Source: a bacterium (GTDB lineage Bacteria > UBP15 > UBA6099 > DSWB01). Taken from it: a DNA stretch of 13,650 nt. The notes under the pieces are model-generated. The model searched no databases. It was not told where the DNA came from and saw only the letters and a list, made by a program, of their open reading frames with translations. Positions 5,709 through 12,612 of the stretch are shown one piece after another. The position numbers and the translations under genes were made by a program. Each line of letters opens with the position of its first letter. Positions within the stretch are counted from its first letter, which is position 1. The DNA lies in NCBI GenBank assembly GCA_020061125.1, contig JAGUYV010000051.1, positions 1-13,650 of the forward strand, read 5' to 3'.

Positions 5709-7592
5709 CGTTATCTCGAACGAATCTATGATATTGCCGTTTTTGTCCACGGCCTGGAATTTCAGGGTGCGGCCGTTGATGGACACATGGCTGAAGTGAT
5801 GCACGAAATGATGAAGCTGCATCTGCGGCCATTCCTTGTACACGGTGTCGTCGAGGGACCCGCCGCCGCCGCCGGTGATGATGTAGTACGGTCCGCCCGG
5901 GCGCGGCCACTGCCCGCGCTCGTAATCGTGCGTGTGGCCCGAAAACACGATGTCCACGGCGTATTTCTCGATGAGCGGCACCAGATGCGCGCGCGCCGCG
6001 GATTCTCCGTCATAATACCCGCCCGCCCAGCAGTTCGAGTACGGCGGCTTGTGCATCAACATGAAGTGGAAATCCGCGGCCTTGTATTCCGGGGACTCGA
6101 GTTCCTTGAGCAGCCATTCATACTGCGCTGTACCGGGATTCACGCCCGGACAGCCCATGTCCTGCTGCTGGTTGAGCATGATGAACCGGGCGTTGCCGTA
6201 GGTGAAGGCGTAGTAATAATTCGGAGGCTGGGGCGGAGCCATGTAGCTCTCGAACCATTTCACTGGCGTGCCGCACGAGATGCCGGTGTATTCGTGGTTG
6301 CCGATGGCGGTGAAGTAGGGTGTGTTGATGAACAGACGGCGCATGGGATAGAAGAGTTCACGCGCCCACGCGGTATAATCCGAGCCGTTGCCAACCACAT
6401 CCCCCGTGTTCAAGGCGATATCCGGCTTGAGCGGGATCATGAGGTCCACCAGGGGTTCGGATATTTGCGGGTTGGACTGGTTGTCACTCCACAACACAAA
6501 CGAGAACGGTGTGTCGCGCTTCACGGCCGTGCGGAACGAGGCTTCGGGCGCGGCCAGTTCGGCCGACACGGCCAGGTACTTGTATGCGGTTTCCGGCGTC
6601 AGGCCTTTGAGCACGACCTTGTGAAAAGTCACGGGGGTTGGGTCGGACACCACGGTGTCGAGCACATCCCGTCCGTAATACACCGCGGAGGGCGCGGGCG
6701 CGCGTGTCTCCCACACCACGGTGATCTCGTCCTGCTTCACATTCTGCAGGAACGGTCCGGCGTTGAACACCGGGAATCGGGCGGTGAGGGTGTCCATGGG
6801 TGCAAGCAGGGCTTCGATCCTGTCCAGGGCCGCGCTCACGGCCGCGATGTCCGTGGCGCCCTTGAGCGCGTCCAGTTCCCGGCCCGCGCCGATCACGGCC
6901 TCGATCATTTTGGTCTGCTTTCCGGGCAGTTGCTCGAGGAGCAGGCGCGCGGTTTCAAGCTGTGTGAGAATCCTGCCCACGGGGGTGCGAATCTGGTCAA
7001 GCTCCGCGGAGCGCAGGCTCACCTCTTCGAGCTTGCCGTGCCCGGTCATTTCCGTAACTTTGACTCCCAGGGTCACAGTGTCGCCCGGCTTGATTTTGCC
7101 GGTGATGTCCAGCTCGCCGCTGCCGGTGAAACTCTTGATGCGCTTGCCGTTTACGAACACTTCGAGGGTTCCCTTGCCCGCGAACCACAGGGACACCGCG
7201 CCGCCTCCGATGGCGAAGCCGTTCACGGTGTCAGGCATGGTGAATGCGGAGCGGAACACCCGGATCGGGTCCGCGCCCCAGGAGTGAGGCAGGGTCACGC
7301 CCTGAAATGCGTCCACAGTCGCATCAGGGGCCAGCGCTTTTGCGTCCGCGGCTGCGGCCATCCACCCGGTGACCGGCTCCGAGGCAATGTTCGAGAAAGA
7401 CTGCACTTTGGCATACACGCTCGCGGCCGTGGCCGCGTCACCCATGGGCACATACCCGGTTTTGGCCGTGCTCACGAACGGCTTCATGCGCACGATGTTA
7501 TCGGGCGGCGCCGCCGCATTCGCCGTGGCGCGGAATACCGCCGCTGCAAGAATAAACGCCAGTGTTGCTGCAAGGTAATTGATTTTTCTCAT
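5700..7592 (-). CDS. Secreted purple-acid-phosphatase-like metallophosphoesterase
   Basis: Predicted two-metal hydrolase of phosphate mono- or diesters, exported to the periplasm or outside; the substrate is unknown. 630 residues. Signal peptide at about 1-27, with a hydrophobic stretch LAATLAFILAAAVF and a likely cut near ANA/AAP. A jelly-roll-like region resembling the glycosidase family 2 sugar-binding fold lies at about 100-195 (VFRSAFTMP, GTLEVFVNGK). A helical, probably coiled-coil linker follows (196-270), then an Fn3-like PAP N-terminal domain (275-357), then the catalytic domain: D370, GD at 397-398 with Y406, GNHE at 431-434, H514 and GHTHDYER at 552-559. The first motif reads S-D-N-Q where many phosphoesterases have D-x-H. 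The start is firm: AGGAGG sits 7 nt before the ATG, with a TATAAT just upstream. Confidence 0.9.
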   Translation of the reverse strand: MRKINYLAATLAFILAAAVFRATANAAAPPDNIVRMKPFVSTAKTGYVPMGDAATAASVYAKVQSFSNIASEPVTGWMAAAADAKALAPDATVDAFQGVTLPHSWGADPIRVFRSAFTMPDTVNGFAIGGGAVSLWFAGKGTLEVFVNGKRIKSFTGSGELDITGKIKPGDTVTLGVKVTEMTGHGKLEEVSLRSAELDQIRTPVGRILTQLETARLLLEQLPGKQTKMIEAVIGAGRELDALKGATDIAAVSAALDRIEALLAPMDTLTARFPVFNAGPFLQNVKQDEITVVWETRAPAPSAVYYGRDVLDTVVSDPTPVTFHKVVLKGLTPETAYKYLAVSAELAAPEASFRTAVKRDTPFSFVLWSDNQSNPQISEPLVDLMIPLKPDIALNTGDVVGNGSDYTAWARELFYPMRRLFINTPYFTAIGNHEYTGISCGTPVKWFESYMAPPQPPNYYYAFTYGNARFIMLNQQQDMGCPGVNPGTAQYEWLLKELESPEYKAADFHFMLMHKPPYSNCWAGGYYDGESAARAHLVPLIEKYAVDIVFSGHTHDYERGQWPRPGGPYYIITGGGGGSLDDTVYKEWPQMQLHHFVHHFSHVSINGRTLKFQAVDKNGNIIDSFEITKN

Positions 7593-7617
7593 GATCCGCC
7601 CTCCTGCGTATTGCTTT

Positions 7618-7623
7618 ATTATA
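7618..7623 (-). promoter_or_regulatory. -10 box of the phosphoesterase promoter
   Basis: A perfect TATAAT on the - strand lies 25 bp before the phosphoesterase ATG, giving a leader of about 20 nt that contains the AGGAGG site. No good -35 hexamer was seen at 16-18 bp, so an activator may be needed. Confidence 0.5.
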
Positions 7624-7670
7624 CTGTTTTTCCATTAATGTTTTATAAGCCCCGCGCCGCGGGACTGTGA

Positions 7671-7676
7671 TACAAT
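7671..7676 (+). promoter_or_regulatory. -10 box of the DUF2804 gene promoter
   Basis: TACAAT (5 of 6 matches to the -10 consensus) lies 35 bp before the ATG at 7712. No clear -35 is visible. The upstream CCCGC/GCGGG inverted repeat at 7652-7664 lies where a regulator could bind, in the space shared with the divergent phosphoesterase promoter. Confidence 0.4.
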
Positions 7677-7711
7677 ACGGGAAAACCAGAGAAAAGGCGG
7701 CCGGCAGGCAC

Positions 7712-8734
7712 ATGGCTGTATACACGGAACGAGAACATACGGAACCGGTTCTTCTGTGCGACGACCGGGGCGATTTGAACGACGGCGCGCGGGGCTGGTC
7801 CCGGCATCCCGTGCATATCTGCAACCTGTCCGGACATCCCAACCAGAAGAAAAAATGGAATTTCTGGCTCATTCTCAACGAGCGGTTCGGACTGTCCGTG
7901 ACCCTTGCGAACATTGACTACATCGGCGCGGGCAACATCATGTTGTTCGACATGCGCACGCACGAAATGCTGTCCGACAACACCGTGGTCACGCCCCAGG
8001 GCCGAGGGCTGGACATGCCCGAGACCGTTGACTCGACCGTGAAGCTGAACCGCGCGGACATGAAAGTGGGGCTGGTGCACGAGCCTGGCGTTGTGCGCAT
8101 CCGCGCGCTCGTACCCAAAGCGCAGGGCGGCCGCCTTGATGTGGACATCACCCTCCACAAGCCCGCGGAACACGAAACCCTCAACACCGTCATCCCCTGG
8201 AGCCGCGAGCAGTTCCACTTCACCTCCAAGCAGAACACCCTTGCCGCCACTGGCACGGTCACGCTCGGAGACCGCTCCATCTCGTTCGCGCCCGAAGACA
8301 GCTTCGGCGTCCTGGACTTCGGCCGCGGCATCTGGCCCAGGGAGTTCATCTGGAACTGGGCGTCGTTCAACACGCGCCAGGGCGCGGACCTTATCGGCAT
8401 CAACCTGGGCGGGAAATGGACAGACGGGACCGGCGCCAACGAAAACGGCCTCTGCCTCAACGGGCGGCTGCACAAAATTATGGAAGATGTGATATTCGAG
8501 TACGACACTGCGGATTTTATGAAGCCCTGGCGGCTGTATACATCGGACACAAACGCCGTGGACCTGGTTCTCACGCCCGTGTGGGACAAGGCCGCGGGCG
8601 TGAACATGGGCGACACCAAAACCGGCACGCACCAGTGTTTCGGTCATTTCAGCGGCACGGTGCGGGCCGGGGACCGCACTGTGGAAATCCGCAACGCCTT
8701 CGGCTGGGCCGAAGAGCACATCGGCAACTGGTGA
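7712..8734 (+). CDS. DUF2804 family protein
   Basis: The 340-residue protein has the features of the DUF2804 family, whose biochemical role is not established: an early CDDRGDLNDGARGWSRHP stretch, a central VLDFGRGIWP and WNWASF block, IGINLGGKW, then ENGLCLNGRLHK and a late HQCFGHFSG block, ending in a W near the C-terminus. No signal peptide or membrane segment is seen, so it is probably cytoplasmic. ATG 7712 is preferred over an in-frame GTG at 7667 because the -10 box at 7671-7676 would place transcription start after that GTG; GGCGG at 7696-7700 is a modest RBS. It is divergent from the phosphoesterase and is followed 20 bp later by a small gene, probably in the same transcript. Confidence 0.85.
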   Translation: MAVYTEREHTEPVLLCDDRGDLNDGARGWSRHPVHICNLSGHPNQKKKWNFWLILNERFGLSVTLANIDYIGAGNIMLFDMRTHEMLSDNTVVTPQGRGLDMPETVDSTVKLNRADMKVGLVHEPGVVRIRALVPKAQGGRLDVDITLHKPAEHETLNTVIPWSREQFHFTSKQNTLAATGTVTLGDRSISFAPEDSFGVLDFGRGIWPREFIWNWASFNTRQGADLIGINLGGKWTDGTGANENGLCLNGRLHKIMEDVIFEYDTADFMKPWRLYTSDTNAVDLVLTPVWDKAAGVNMGDTKTGTHQCFGHFSGTVRAGDRTVEIRNAFGWAEEHIGNW

Positions 8735-8754
8735 GCCGGGAGAGGCGGCATGAA

Positions 8755-8979
8755 ATGACCGAAGACAAACACAGGCTCAACGGAACGCACGCGCAGCAAG
8801 GAATCTCGCGCCGCAGCGCGCTCGCACTGCTGCCCGCTTCGGCCCTGGCCCTGGCGGCGCTTCTGCGGACCCAGAAAGCCGGGCCTAATAAACCGGCGCC
8901 CCGACGCGCTGACACGCAACAACCGCATATCCCGCACGACACCCTGCTCCACGGCGCGCGCTGGAACATCCCGCATTGA
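8755..8979 (+). CDS. Small protein with Tat-like N-terminus (74 aa)
   Basis: I do not recognise this protein. The 74 residues have a polar N-terminus, then SRRSALALLPASALALAALL (18-37), which resembles a twin-arginine signal (S-R-R-x-A-L followed by a hydrophobic stretch). The rest is polar, rich in Pro, Arg and His, and holds no known domain. There is no clear AxA cleavage site, so it may stay as a membrane-anchored peptide. GGGAGAGG at 8738-8745 lies 9 nt before the ATG, a good RBS. An ATG at 8750 stops after two codons. It starts 20 bp after the DUF2804 stop, so co-transcription is likely. The good RBS and signal-like N-terminus argue that it is real; the lack of any family match lowers confidence. 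Confidence 0.55.
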   Translation: MTEDKHRLNGTHAQQGISRRSALALLPASALALAALLRTQKAGPNKPAPRRADTQQPHIPHDTLLHGARWNIPH

Positions 8980-9052
8980 CATAACGCCTATACAACATCG
9001 TTTCTAAGCTGTGGGGAACAATCGCTGCCATGCGTTGCTCCCTGGTTTCGCG

Positions 9053-9081
9053 ATGCGCGCGTTCGGTTTATCCGCGCGCAT
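9053..9081. repeat. 9-bp perfect hairpin
   Basis: ATGCGCGCG (9053-9061) pairs perfectly with CGCGCGCAT (9073-9081) across an 11-nt loop. It lies 74 bp after the small Tat-like gene. No T run follows, so a classical terminator is not supported. Confidence 0.5.
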
Positions 9082-9109
9082 ACGAGCCGCGCGTGCATAG
9101 GGAGATTTT

Positions 9110-9135
9110 GCAGGATGGGCAGGATGAGGCAGGAT
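9110..9135 (+). repeat. Three GCAGGAT direct repeats
   Basis: GCAGGAT occurs at 9110-9116, 9119-9125 and 9129-9135, with starts 9 and 10 bp apart, flanked by ATTTT on the left and AAAAA on the right. Similar AGGAT-type clusters are familiar in spacers of several bacterial groups; their function is unknown. Confidence 0.55.
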
Positions 9136-9285
9136 AAAAACGAAAGAATACCGATCAGAATTGCATACTGCAAAACTCGATGACTTGTCGTTGATTATAC
9201 CCGGCGTTGCAGGGCGCGGTCGTCGAACCGCGCCATAATTTGCAACGCATGGCGACGGCTGCCATATTTGCCGGTCCGCTCCGGG

Positions 9286-9555
9286 TTATGCGTTTTGGCC
9301 GCGTTTTTTGCGGATTTTTCGGAAGGTGATTTTCGGGGCGCCGCACTGGGGACAGAAATCCGGCGTCTTGTCCGCGGGGAACATTCTGGGGTTGCCGCGC
9401 AGGCCGCACAGGCGGCATTCGAGGCTCGTGACCGCGCGCAGGTCCGCGCCGCATTGCGCGCAAAAGGGTCCGGTTTCGCCCGCATGCGCGCATGTGGCGC
9501 GCTTCTTCAGCGGTTCGATGATTTGGTTTTTGATGGCGTCGAACAGGTCTGCCAT
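9286..9555 (-). CDS. Small double zinc-ribbon protein
   Basis: The 89-residue protein starts with a short helix (MADLFDAIKNQIIEPLKK) and then has two metal-binding clusters. The first is C22, H24, C32, C35; the second is C47, C50, C68, C71. Three of the pairs are CxxC knuckles (FCAQCG, ECRLCG, FCPQCG). The tail is basic (FRKIRKKR). This suggests a structural two-zinc protein that may bind nucleic acid or protein partners; no named family was recognised. The ATG at 9555 is chosen because AAGGAG lies 7 nt upstream on this strand; a longer reading from 9609 has no such site. It lies 88 bp downstream of the GT4 gene on the same strand, so co-transcription is possible. Confidence 0.75.
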   Translation of the reverse strand: MADLFDAIKNQIIEPLKKRATCAHAGETGPFCAQCGADLRAVTSLECRLCGLRGNPRMFPADKTPDFCPQCGAPKITFRKIRKKRGQNA

Positions 9556-9643
9556 GGCCGCGCTCCTTCTCACACTACCAATATCCGGAATCCGGGCGTG
9601 AAAATGCACACGCGGCCCAATGCACGCCGCCGGGGGACTGCGG

Positions 9644-10846
9644 TCAATTTATCAGGGATTCGTAATCGGATTCGATGGCGCGGATCACGGTGGCGATGGA
9701 AAACCGGTCCTGGATGCGCGCGCGCGCGTCCGCTCCCATTTGCGCGCGCAGATCCGGGTCGCAGGCCAGGCGGAACAGGGCCGCGGCCGCGGCTGCAGGC
9801 TCGTTCTCGGGCACCAGCAGGCCTGTGGCCCCGTGCTCGATGATTTCCGGAATGCCCGCGTGGGTCGTGGAAACGGCGGGCATGCCCAGTGCTCCGGCCT
9901 CGATGAGCGCCGTGGGCGTGCCCTCCATGTCGCCATCCGCGGCCGTGCGCGACAGCAGGGCGAAGATGTGCGCCCCGCGCATAAGCTCCAAGACGCGCGT
10001 TCGGGACACGCCGCCGTGGAAGCGCACGGCCTCGTGGATGCCCAGCTTCACGGCCAGGCCCTTGAGTTCGGATTCGAGCGGGCCTTCCCCGGCCAGGTCG
10101 CACTGGATGTCCGCGTGGCGGCGCGCCTGGGCCAGGGCCTCCAGAAGAATGTGATGGCCCTTCTTCTCCACCAGGCGGCCCGCGCAGAGCACGAGCGCCG
10201 GATAGCGGCTGCCCGGGTCCGGGCGCGGCTGCATGTCGTCCGTGTTCACCGCAAGATGGTGAATGCGAATTTTCTCCTCCGGGCAACCCGCGTCCATAAG
10301 CGCCAGCTTCATTTGCGCGCTCAACACCGAAATCATGTCGCCCTCGTCCCACAGGCGCGCATAGAGCTTGCGGTAGTAGTCCTGGCGCAGCAGGGCCGAG
10401 GCGTCCACGCCGTAGAAAGAGGTGACGAGCGGCACGCCGGTTTTGCGGCGCAGGCCCACCAGGGCCGCGCCCACGGGTCCGTAATGCGCGTGAATGATCC
10501 GGGGCTTGAGACGCCTGATCATCTCATGGAAGAACGGCAGGTAGTCGAGCACGCGCTTGAGCATGTGGTGCGCCTTGCGCGACAGCGGGGGCCGGTCCGC
10601 CAGCGTGTGGATGGGCTTGAACGGGAACATGTCAATGTTGCGCACAGGCTCGTCGCTCAACACTGCGGGCACGAAAGTCTGCGCGTGCACGATGCGATCA
10701 TAAATGAAGGTTTCCGTGGAGCGGATGTAAGGCACGAGCACATGGGCCGCGATGCGGCTGTCTCTTTTGCTGGCGGAGGATTCCTTGTCCAGTTCCAAGG
10801 GAAGGCCTTTCCACGATGATGAATTAATTATAGGGGACTGCGCCAT
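9644..10846 (-). CDS. GT4 family glycosyltransferase
   Basis: Retaining glycosyltransferase of GT-B fold that would add a sugar from a nucleotide donor to a surface polysaccharide or glycan; donor and acceptor are unknown. About 400 residues from this start. Visible blocks: HVLVPYIRSTETFIYDRI near the N-terminus, HAHYG at 119-123, CAGRLVEKKG at 221-230 and the donor-binding E-x7-E in EGTPTALIE at 308-316, followed by THAGIPEIIEHGATGLLVP. The overall pattern is like WcaL/exopolysaccharide transferases. The start is uncertain. ATG 10846 has no SD. A TTG at 10798 has GGAAAGG 7 nt upstream and a TATAAT at 10827-10832, and may be the true start. An ATG at 10918 would overlap the divergent promoter and is unlikely. 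It is divergent from the aminotransferase operon. Confidence 0.88.
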   Translation of the reverse strand: MAQSPIINSSSWKGLPLELDKESSASKRDSRIAAHVLVPYIRSTETFIYDRIVHAQTFVPAVLSDEPVRNIDMFPFKPIHTLADRPPLSRKAHHMLKRVLDYLPFFHEMIRRLKPRIIHAHYGPVGAALVGLRRKTGVPLVTSFYGVDASALLRQDYYRKLYARLWDEGDMISVLSAQMKLALMDAGCPEEKIRIHHLAVNTDDMQPRPDPGSRYPALVLCAGRLVEKKGHHILLEALAQARRHADIQCDLAGEGPLESELKGLAVKLGIHEAVRFHGGVSRTRVLELMRGAHIFALLSRTAADGDMEGTPTALIEAGALGMPAVSTTHAGIPEIIEHGATGLLVPENEPAAAAAALFRLACDPDLRAQMGADARARIQDRFSIATVIRAIESDYESLIN

Positions 10847-10855
10847 GGCATTAAA
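10827..10855 (-). promoter_or_regulatory. Candidate promoter of the GT4 gene
   Basis: On the - strand a perfect TATAAT (10832-10827) lies 17 bp after TTTAAT (10855-10850), a 3-of-6 match to the -35 consensus. If used, the message starts near 10820 and translation would begin at the TTG at 10798 rather than at ATG 10846. Confidence 0.4.
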
Positions 10856-10871
10856 GCGAAGTTCCCGCGCT

Positions 10872-10899
10872 TTGATTTCCTTTTGGCGGATGATAAAAT
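10872..10899 (+). promoter_or_regulatory. Sigma-70-type promoter of the amino-sugar operon
   Basis: TTGATT (10872-10877) and TAAAAT (10894-10899) are 16 bp apart, matching the consensus at 4 of 6 and 5 of 6 bases. Transcription would start near 10906. The RBS GAAAGAAGG at 10925-10933 lies 7 nt before the GTG start at 10941. Confidence 0.5.
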
Positions 10900-10940
10900 G
10901 ATCACTGTTGGATCCCATATGATAGAAAGAAGGTTAATCT

Positions 10941-12080
10941 GTGCCCACGCCAAACCACAAGCAAACGCCCATTGCGTTGTTCAGGCCATTTCTGGGAGAA
11001 GAAGAAGTGCAGGCGGTGAGCGAAGTGCTGCGGTCCGGATGGCTCGGGCAGGGGCCGCGGACCGAAGAGTTCGAGCGGCGCTTTGCGCAATATGCGGGCG
11101 CGGCGCACACCGTGGCCGTGAATTCCTGCACATCGGCGTTGAGCATCTCCATGCAGTTGCTCGATGTGGGGCCTGGAGACGAAGTCATCGTACCTGCGGT
11201 GACCTTTGTGGCGACTTCCCATGCTGTGGCGTATCACAGGGCAAGGCCCGTGTTCTGCGATGTGGATCCCGAAACATTAAATATGGATATCGAAGATGCC
11301 GCCGCGCGCATCTCGCCGCGAACCCGCGCGATTCTGCCCGTGCATTACGGGGGACGGCCCATGGAAGTGGATCGCCTGCGCGAACGCATCGGGACCGGAC
11401 TGCCGATCATTGAAGACGCCGCCCACGCCTGTGGCTCCTCTTACAAAGGCCGCGCCATCGGAGGGCACGGGAACGTTGCGTGCTTCAGTTTCCAGGCAGT
11501 CAAAAACCTCACGGCCGGAGACGGCGGCGCGATCGCTTTCCCCTCGGACCGCGGCGTGGACCGCGCCCGTGTGCTGCGATGGCTCGGAATCAACCGCGAC
11601 ACCTGGGACCGCACCAAACTGCCCTCGCAACTGTGGTGGCAATACGAGGTGGACGACATAACGCTCAAGTACCAGATGAACGACATCGCAGCCGCCATCG
11701 CCATTGTGCAGTTGGAAAAGCTCGACGCGATGAACGCGCGGCGGCGCGCCATCGCGGAACGGTACACCGCGGGTTTTGCAGACAACACGCGCGTGCAGAC
11801 CCCGCCCATGGATACTCCGAACAGCCGGTCCTCATGGCATTTGTACGCCATCCGGGTGGACAACCGCGATGCGCTTCACATCGCTCTCAAGGAGCGCGGC
11901 ATCGCTTCCGGCGTTCACTACAAACCCGTGCACCTTTACGGATGCTACGGTCACAATCCAACTCTGCCCGTTGCCGAAGAGCAATGCGCCCGCCTGCTGT
12001 CATTGCCCATGCACCCCGGTCTCTCGGACGACGATGCGGACCGGGTGATAGATGCGGTGAACGCATTCACCGCGAGTTGA
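10941..12080 (+). CDS. DegT/DnrJ/EryC1/StrS family sugar aminotransferase
   Basis: PLP-dependent enzyme that would move an amino group (usually from glutamate) to a keto group of a nucleotide sugar. 379 residues, full length for the family. Landmarks: GWLGQGPRTEEFE (33-45), NSCTSAL (61-67), EVIVPAVTFVAT (81-92), VHYGG (134-138), the PLP-contacting EDAAHACGS (158-166), and FSFQAVKNLTAGDGG (182-196), where K188 is the predicted Schiff-base lysine. The GTG start is supported by GAAAGAAGG 7 nt upstream; there is no in-frame ATG at a comparable position. It is first in a three-gene operon, 4 bp before the acetyltransferase start. That pairing suggests the product is a 4-amino-deoxysugar that is then N-acetylated, as in the PseC/PseH, FdtB/FdtC and WecE/WecD pathways. 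Which sugar cannot be decided here. Confidence 0.92.
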   Translation: MPTPNHKQTPIALFRPFLGEEEVQAVSEVLRSGWLGQGPRTEEFERRFAQYAGAAHTVAVNSCTSALSISMQLLDVGPGDEVIVPAVTFVATSHAVAYHRARPVFCDVDPETLNMDIEDAAARISPRTRAILPVHYGGRPMEVDRLRERIGTGLPIIEDAAHACGSSYKGRAIGGHGNVACFSFQAVKNLTAGDGGAIAFPSDRGVDRARVLRWLGINRDTWDRTKLPSQLWWQYEVDDITLKYQMNDIAAAIAIVQLEKLDAMNARRRAIAERYTAGFADNTRVQTPPMDTPNSRSSWHLYAIRVDNRDALHIALKERGIASGVHYKPVHLYGCYGHNPTLPVAEEQCARLLSLPMHPGLSDDDADRVIDAVNAFTAS

Positions 12081-12084
12081 CGCC

Positions 12085-12612
12085 ATGAGTTCACCTCAAG
12101 ACATAACACTGGTGGAACTGGCGCGGGAACGTCTTCCCCTGACCCTCGCCTGGCGCAACAGGCCGGACATCGCCCGCTGCTTTTTCAGCGGGGCCGTAAA
12201 CCCGGAACAGCACGCTCAATGGTTCAACAACTACGAACGCGACTCCTCGGATCACACATTCATCATTCAATGGCGGGGACGGCCCGTGGGCATGGCCGCC
12301 GTGTACCATATTGATCCCGGACAAAGACGCGCAGAGTTCGGGCGGCTTGTTATCGGGGATCAAGAGGCGCGAGGCCGCGGCGTGGCGCGCGCGGCCTGCG
12401 CACAGCTCGCCGCCAGAGCCTTCGCCGAATTTGAAGTGGATACGCTTTTCCTCGAAGTGTTTGCCGACAATGCCCCGGCCATCCGGTTGTACGAAGCACT
12501 GGGGTTCATGCGCACCGGAACCGATGAGCGCCCGCGAGCAGGAGGCGCTCCAGAAGAAATCGCCATAATGGAACTGCACAAATCCCATTTTCACGAAGCG
12601 GGTGGCGCATGA
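12085..12612 (+). CDS. GNAT N-acetyltransferase, PseH/RimJ-like
   Basis: Acetyl-CoA-dependent N-acetyltransferase, probably acting on the amino sugar made by the preceding aminotransferase. 175 residues. The order of blocks fits the PseH/RimJ branch: LTLAWRNRPDIARCFF near the N-terminus, a QHAQWF stretch, AEFGRLVIGDQEARGRGVARAAC containing the R-G-x-G acetyl-CoA loop, and LEVFADNAPAIRLYEALGF. Residues after the GNAT fold (about 145-175) are loosely conserved. It starts 4 bp after the aminotransferase stop with no strong SD, so translation is probably coupled, and its stop overlaps the next ATG by 4 bp. A ribosomal-protein acetyltransferase is possible by family, but the context favours a sugar substrate. 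Confidence 0.87.
   Translation: MSSPQDITLVELARERLPLTLAWRNRPDIARCFFSGAVNPEQHAQWFNNYERDSSDHTFIIQWRGRPVGMAAVYHIDPGQRRAEFGRLVIGDQEARGRGVARAACAQLAARAFAEFEVDTLFLEVFADNAPAIRLYEALGFMRTGTDERPRAGGAPEEIAIMELHKSHFHEAGGA

Larger units (their letters stand above)
9027..9253. repeat. 12-bp perfect inverted repeats bounding a 227-bp segment
   Basis: GCCATGCGTTGC at 9027-9038 is the exact reverse complement of GCAACGCATGGC at 9242-9253. The right arm can also pair with a nearer copy: GCGTTGCA at 9204-9211 is the exact complement of TGCAACGC at 9241-9248, enclosing an inner GGCGCGGT/ACCGCGCC stem (9213-9220 with 9227-9234). This could be a small non-autonomous element or alternative RNA folds. No target-site duplication is evident. 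Confidence 0.5.
8980..9285. other. Structured convergent intergenic spacer
   Basis: These 306 bp lie between the end of the small Tat-like gene and the end of the zinc-ribbon gene on the opposite strand. No credible gene was seen. The spacer holds several inverted repeats and a short direct-repeat cluster, listed separately. It most likely contains transcription-termination structures and possibly a small repeat element or RNA. Confidence 0.6.

Noticed and set aside
5631-7670. Very long + strand open frame opposite the phosphoesterase
   Set aside because: It is antisense to a protein with clear signal peptide, RBS and metal motifs. Its translation is rich in His, Arg and Gly with no domain, typical of a shadow frame in GC-rich DNA.
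7643-8719. 358-codon - strand open frame opposite the DUF2804 gene
   Set aside because: It is antisense to a frame with clear DUF2804 signatures, and has no SD or domain.
9620-10819. 399-codon + strand open frame opposite the GT4 gene
   Set aside because: The GT4 frame on the - strand carries all family motifs; this one is compositionally skewed and has no recognisable domain.
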